From positions 6,548-15,246 of the forward strand of contig DNNV01000208.1 in the NCBI GenBank assembly GCA_003497505.1: DNA of 8,699 nt, written 5' to 3'. The position numbers and the translations under genes are program-made. The stretch's first letter is position 1. Each line of letters opens with the position of its first letter. Below are positions 5,955 through 8,699 of the stretch, piece after piece. Below the pieces are notes generated by a model, which worked only from the letters and a program-made list of their open reading frames with translations, was not told the DNA's origin and did no database searches. This DNA comes from Clostridiales bacterium. Its GTDB lineage: Bacteria; Bacillota; Clostridia; Tissierellales; Sedimentibacteraceae.

Positions 5955-7511
5955 ATGAAAAAACGACTGCTGCTTGTGCTGATGACAGTAATTTTAACAA
6001 CAGGTATGTTCATTCCAAAAACATATGCAAATGAAGGTGTTACCGTGAAGCTGCCATCTTTTCCCGTAACTATAAACGGTACCTTAATTAACAATAAGAC
6101 AAGTCAATATCCTATGATTGTTTATAATGGTATAACGTATTTTCCCATGACATACTATGACTGCAGGTTTCTTGGACTGGAAAGCATCTGGGACGCAAAA
6201 AACGGCCTGACTGTTGAAAAAACCGGTGTAAGCTGGAGATACAATAAATACAGCTCCAATAAACCTAACAATACTTCTTACACAGCAAAAATTGCCGGTT
6301 TCAAAATAAAAGTAAACGGGAAAAAAATTGATAATTCAAAGCAGGAATATCCCCTGCTGTTTTTCAGAAATATAACATATTTTCCGTTAACATGGCAGTT
6401 TGCCGTAGAAGAATTCGGCTGGAAATATTCATTCGATAGCATCAATGGTTTGATCATAACTTCAACAGAAAACGAAAGCTCGGCAGGTCAGCTTACCCTT
6501 CCCATAGCAACCCGTGAAAACGGAGAAAAGGGTGCCTTCACAATGGCCGGCGATTATTTTTACTATGAAGGGCCTAACGGTATTATCTATCAGTCCCCCG
6601 TGGCAAGACCCCATGAAAGGAAAAAAATTTATCAGCTTCCTGAAACCGGCTACGGTGCAAAATATGTTTATGCATCACTTAAGACCGAAAATGGAAGGAT
6701 TTTGCTAAACTACCATACAGGAGGGGCAACCACAGGTTCAGATCACCTCATATTGCTTAATGAAGACGGCTCTTTCCGTGAGCTTGACGCAGGCTATTCT
6801 GTCATGAAAATTTATGATGATTATCAAATTCGTGTAAATCAAAGCTTTCCGCCTGTGAATAACAACCTTCAAATGAGAAAAAGCGGAGAGCCCTCCTATA
6901 AAAGCGTGGGAAATCCGGAATATTTATACGGCTGGATTTGGACAGCAGATAAAAATTCCGGTTCAATGTCTGGAATTCAAAGTAAGGACCTGTACCTCAT
7001 AAATGATGATATATTTGTACTTGGAACTCCCGACAAAGACAACACTTATTTATCTACAGGAATTTATAAAATCAATATAAATACCGGAATAACAGAAAAA
7101 GTTTGTGAAGAGTCGGTATCCGGGTTTAAAATATTTGAAAATACAATATATTTTACCGATTTAAATAATTCCCTCTACAGAGTGCTCACCGTCGGAGGCA
7201 GTGCGGAAAAGCTAATAAGCAAGCCTGTAGCTAATTATAGCGTGCTTAAAGGGATGATATATTATTCACTGGATGATGGCAGCAATCAGCTTTATATATA
7301 TGGCAGGAATGATTCAGTGAATCCCGGAGGCAAACTTAAAAGCCTTGAAATACAAAGCGGATACATGGTTGCCGTATTTGATAAAAAAAGCGAGTCACCT
7401 CATAAGATGATGATTATTGATGAGCGTGGAAAAGTTATTTACAAAACGATGGAGAATGTGCTTCTGGTGAGAATAGAAAACGGCAAGGTGGTATTTGTCA
7501 AGGACAATTAG
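5955..7511 (+). CDS. Secreted stalk-domain protein with C-terminal propeller-like region (DUF5050-like)
   Basis: A 518-residue exported protein. The signal peptide is MKKR followed by a hydrophobic core, with likely cleavage after TYA (residue 25). Residues about 38-88 and 118-170 are two copies of a unit of the copper-amine-oxidase N-terminal/stalk type. They share NG (41/121), YP (52/132), ITYFP (60-64/140-144) and a late NGL (83/164). The stalk domain is a structural module and does not imply amine oxidase activity. From about 190 the protein has repeated short strands such as GDYFYYEG, NTIYFTDLNNSLY and GMIYYSLDDGSNQLY, resembling the DUF5050 beta-propeller family. There is no LPXTG anchor, lipobox or C-terminal membrane helix, so it is probably released or loosely wall-bound. 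AGGAG lies six bases before ATG 5955, and the gap after the protease gene is 30 bases. It is a candidate target or partner of the protease-repressor system. Its biochemical role is unknown. Confidence 0.82.
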   Translation: MKKRLLLVLMTVILTTGMFIPKTYANEGVTVKLPSFPVTINGTLINNKTSQYPMIVYNGITYFPMTYYDCRFLGLESIWDAKNGLTVEKTGVSWRYNKYSSNKPNNTSYTAKIAGFKIKVNGKKIDNSKQEYPLLFFRNITYFPLTWQFAVEEFGWKYSFDSINGLIITSTENESSAGQLTLPIATRENGEKGAFTMAGDYFYYEGPNGIIYQSPVARPHERKKIYQLPETGYGAKYVYASLKTENGRILLNYHTGGATTGSDHLILLNEDGSFRELDAGYSVMKIYDDYQIRVNQSFPPVNNNLQMRKSGEPSYKSVGNPEYLYGWIWTADKNSGSMSGIQSKDLYLINDDIFVLGTPDKDNTYLSTGIYKININTGITEKVCEESVSGFKIFENTIYFTDLNNSLYRVLTVGGSAEKLISKPVANYSVLKGMIYYSLDDGSNQLYIYGRNDSVNPGGKLKSLEIQSGYMVAVFDKKSESPHKMMIIDERGKVIYKTMENVLLVRIENGKVVFVKDN

Positions 7512-7535
7512 ATGTGGAATACATCAGGTGAACAT

Positions 7536-8228
7536 ATGAAAAAAATAATTATTATACCGGCATATAATGAACAGAGCAGCCTTATGCACGTAATAGATGA
7601 CCTTAAAGAAAATGCACATAGTTATGACTATGTAATAATAAACGACGGCTCAACAGATGATACCTTGGAGCTATGCAGAGAAGAGGGCTTTAATGTAATT
7701 ACCCTGCCTGTTAACTTAGGTATTGGTGCAAGTGTGCAGACAGGATATTTATACGCATTGGAAAAAGGCTATGATATTGCCGTTCAATTTGACGGCGACG
7801 GCCAGCATGACGCAAAATATATAGACAATATGTACAGGAAGATGCTTGAAACAGGAAGTGATATGGTAATAGGCTCAAGATATATAACAAAAGAAGGATT
7901 TCAGTCAACTGCTCTGAGAAGAACAGGCATCATGGCTCTCTCCAAGCTTATCAAGATACTTCATAGGCAGGAAGTAAAGGATGTAACATCAGGTTTTCGC
8001 ATGATAAACAGAAAGGTTATAGAATCCTTTGCCGAATATTATCCATATGATTATCCTGAACCCGAGACCATTGCCTTCTGCATACGCAAAAACTACCGTA
8101 TTACAGAGGTTCCAGTAATGATGCGCGCCCGAAACGGAGGAAGCTCTTCAATAAAAAGCTTTCAGTCGGTTTATTACATGCTGAAGGTCGGCCTGTCCAT
8201 CATCATTGATTATTTCAAAAAACTATAA
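7536..8228 (+). CDS. Family 2 glycosyltransferase, DPM1-like (polyprenyl-phosphate sugar transferase type)
   Basis: A 230-residue GT-A fold enzyme of the dolichol-phosphate-mannose-synthase-like branch. It probably moves a sugar from a nucleotide donor onto a membrane lipid phosphate. Visible motifs are IPAYNE (7-12), NDGSTD (36-41), NLGIG (60-64), the metal/donor-binding DGDGQHD (86-92), GSRY (113-116), SGFRM (152-156) and the late RARNGGSSS (197-205). There are no C-terminal membrane helices; the chain ends in a short amphipathic-looking segment, so it likely relies on a membrane partner. I chose ATG 7536, preceded by AGGTGA with a five-base gap. The in-frame ATG at 7512 directly abuts the previous stop, lacks a good ribosome site and would add eight residues before the conserved MKKIIIIPAYNE. 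The next gene encodes a DUF2304 protein, a common neighbour of such enzymes. Donor and acceptor are not identifiable. Confidence 0.92.
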   Translation: MKKIIIIPAYNEQSSLMHVIDDLKENAHSYDYVIINDGSTDDTLELCREEGFNVITLPVNLGIGASVQTGYLYALEKGYDIAVQFDGDGQHDAKYIDNMYRKMLETGSDMVIGSRYITKEGFQSTALRRTGIMALSKLIKILHRQEVKDVTSGFRMINRKVIESFAEYYPYDYPEPETIAFCIRKNYRITEVPVMMRARNGGSSSIKSFQSVYYMLKVGLSIIIDYFKKL

Positions 8229-8248
8229 TTTCATAAGAAGGTGAGATA

Positions 8249-8593
8249 ATGAATTTGCTTACTCAAATTTGGTGTATCGTACTGTCAGTATGCATAATCA
8301 TTTATTTGGTCGTAAATATCTGCCGGCAGAAATACAGTGTAAAATTTTCAATGCCCTGGTTTTTGAGTTTTTTAGCGGTTATTGTAATGTCAGTATTTCC
8401 CGGTACAATAGATGAAATAGCCACACTGTTAGGAATACACGAATCAACTAATGCCATATTCTTTATTGCTATATCTCTGCTGATTATCAATATAATGAGC
8501 ATGTCGTTTTCAATGTCGGAAACCAAGAAGAAATCAATAAGGATGGCACAGGAAATTGCATTGCTGAGAAAGGAACTCTCAGGTATTAAGTAG
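8249..8593 (+). CDS. DUF2304 small membrane protein
   Basis: A 114-residue membrane protein with three hydrophobic segments (about 5-24, 36-53 and 67-88) and a charged helical, coiled-coil-like C-terminus (91-111, with QEIALLRKEL). The SVFPGTIDEIATLLGI stretch (48-63) between the second and third segments matches what I recall of the DUF2304 family. No enzyme motif is seen. AAGGTG lies six bases upstream of ATG 8249, and the gap from the glycosyltransferase gene is 20 bases. DUF2304 genes are often found next to GT2 genes. I infer it is a membrane anchor or accessory subunit for that soluble transferase, in the way DPM2/DPM3 serve DPM1 in eukaryotes, but no direct evidence for that is in the sequence. 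Confidence 0.85.
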   Translation: MNLLTQIWCIVLSVCIIIYLVVNICRQKYSVKFSMPWFLSFLAVIVMSVFPGTIDEIATLLGIHESTNAIFFIAISLLIINIMSMSFSMSETKKKSIRMAQEIALLRKELSGIK

Positions 8594-8600
8594 GTGTACA

Positions 8601-8699
8601 ATGAAATCATTTAATAGAACTTTCGGATATATTCTTTGGATTATATATTCAAATATATTGATTTACGCATCATTTTACTATAATTGGAAGCAGTTGCTG
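8601..8699 (+). CDS. Start of a probable membrane protein, cut by the right edge
   Basis: The frame is open from ATG 8601 to the window end, giving 33 residues. TAGGTG sits just upstream, overlapping the stop codon of the DUF2304 gene, so the two are translationally close and surely in the same operon. Residues about 9-27 (YILWIIYSNILIYASFYYN) form a hydrophobic segment consistent with a first transmembrane helix or signal anchor. By context it may be a polytopic surface-glycan protein such as a lipid-sugar-using glycosyltransferase or flippase, but 33 residues are too few to assign a family. Confidence 0.72.
   Translation, partial: MKSFNRTFGYILWIIYSNILIYASFYYNWKQLL

Noticed and set aside
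5726..6094. Minus-strand open frame of 122 codons opposite the acidic tail and the next gene start
   Set aside because: Its Ser/Val-rich product is the shadow of Asp/Asn codons on the plus strand, it spans two real genes and no ribosome site supports it.
5955..6464. Copper amine oxidase enzyme activity for the exported protein
   Set aside because: Only the stalk-type N-terminal module is present. No catalytic amine oxidase domain or topaquinone motif is seen.
7512..7514. ATG directly after the previous stop as the glycosyltransferase start
   Set aside because: It has no good ribosome site. ATG 7536 is preceded by AGGTGA and starts at the conserved beta strand.

Overview
The window is AT-rich, tightly packed and entirely plus-strand. 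It looks like a chromosomal segment from a low-GC Gram-positive bacterium of the Clostridia type. The evidence is heavy use of ATA, AGA and GGA codons, strong purine-rich ribosome binding sites, and families common in clostridia (BlaI/BlaR1 pairs, stalk-domain exported proteins, GT2 plus DUF2304 pairs). Species or genus cannot be fixed from the sequence alone. I see no mobile element, tRNA, rRNA or CRISPR, and no gene-free stretch longer than about 165 bases.

Region 1 (1-4149) is an intracellular alpha-glucan utilisation block. It holds a glycogen/maltodextrin phosphorylase cut by the left edge of the window, then a cytoplasmic GH13 alpha-amylase-family enzyme of the neopullulanase/amylopullulanase type. 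A debranching or alpha-1,4-cutting GH13 enzyme would feed shorter chains to the phosphorylase, which releases glucose-1-phosphate. A modest hairpin lies between the two genes. The block ends at a very strong intrinsic terminator whose stem begins inside the GH13 stop codon.

Region 2 (4150-4281) is a control region. A good sigma-A-type promoter (TTGACT, 17 bases, TAAAAT) has a perfect BlaI/MecI-type operator core (TACA-AA-TGTA) overlapping its -10. Two weaker copies of the same element lie upstream at 11- and 33-base offsets, and an 11-bp inverted repeat precedes them.

Region 3 (4282-8699 and beyond) looks like one operon, with all gaps 30 bases or less and no terminator seen. It encodes a BlaI-type repressor and a BlaR1-type M56 membrane metalloprotease, in which a short acidic tail replaces the penicillin-sensing domain. 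Next come a secreted stalk-domain/propeller-like protein, a DPM1-like GT2 glycosyltransferase, a DUF2304 small membrane protein, and the first 33 codons of another probable membrane protein. No beta-lactamase is present. The most interesting reading is a repressor-protease switch that responds to something other than beta-lactams and controls an envelope or surface-glycan programme.
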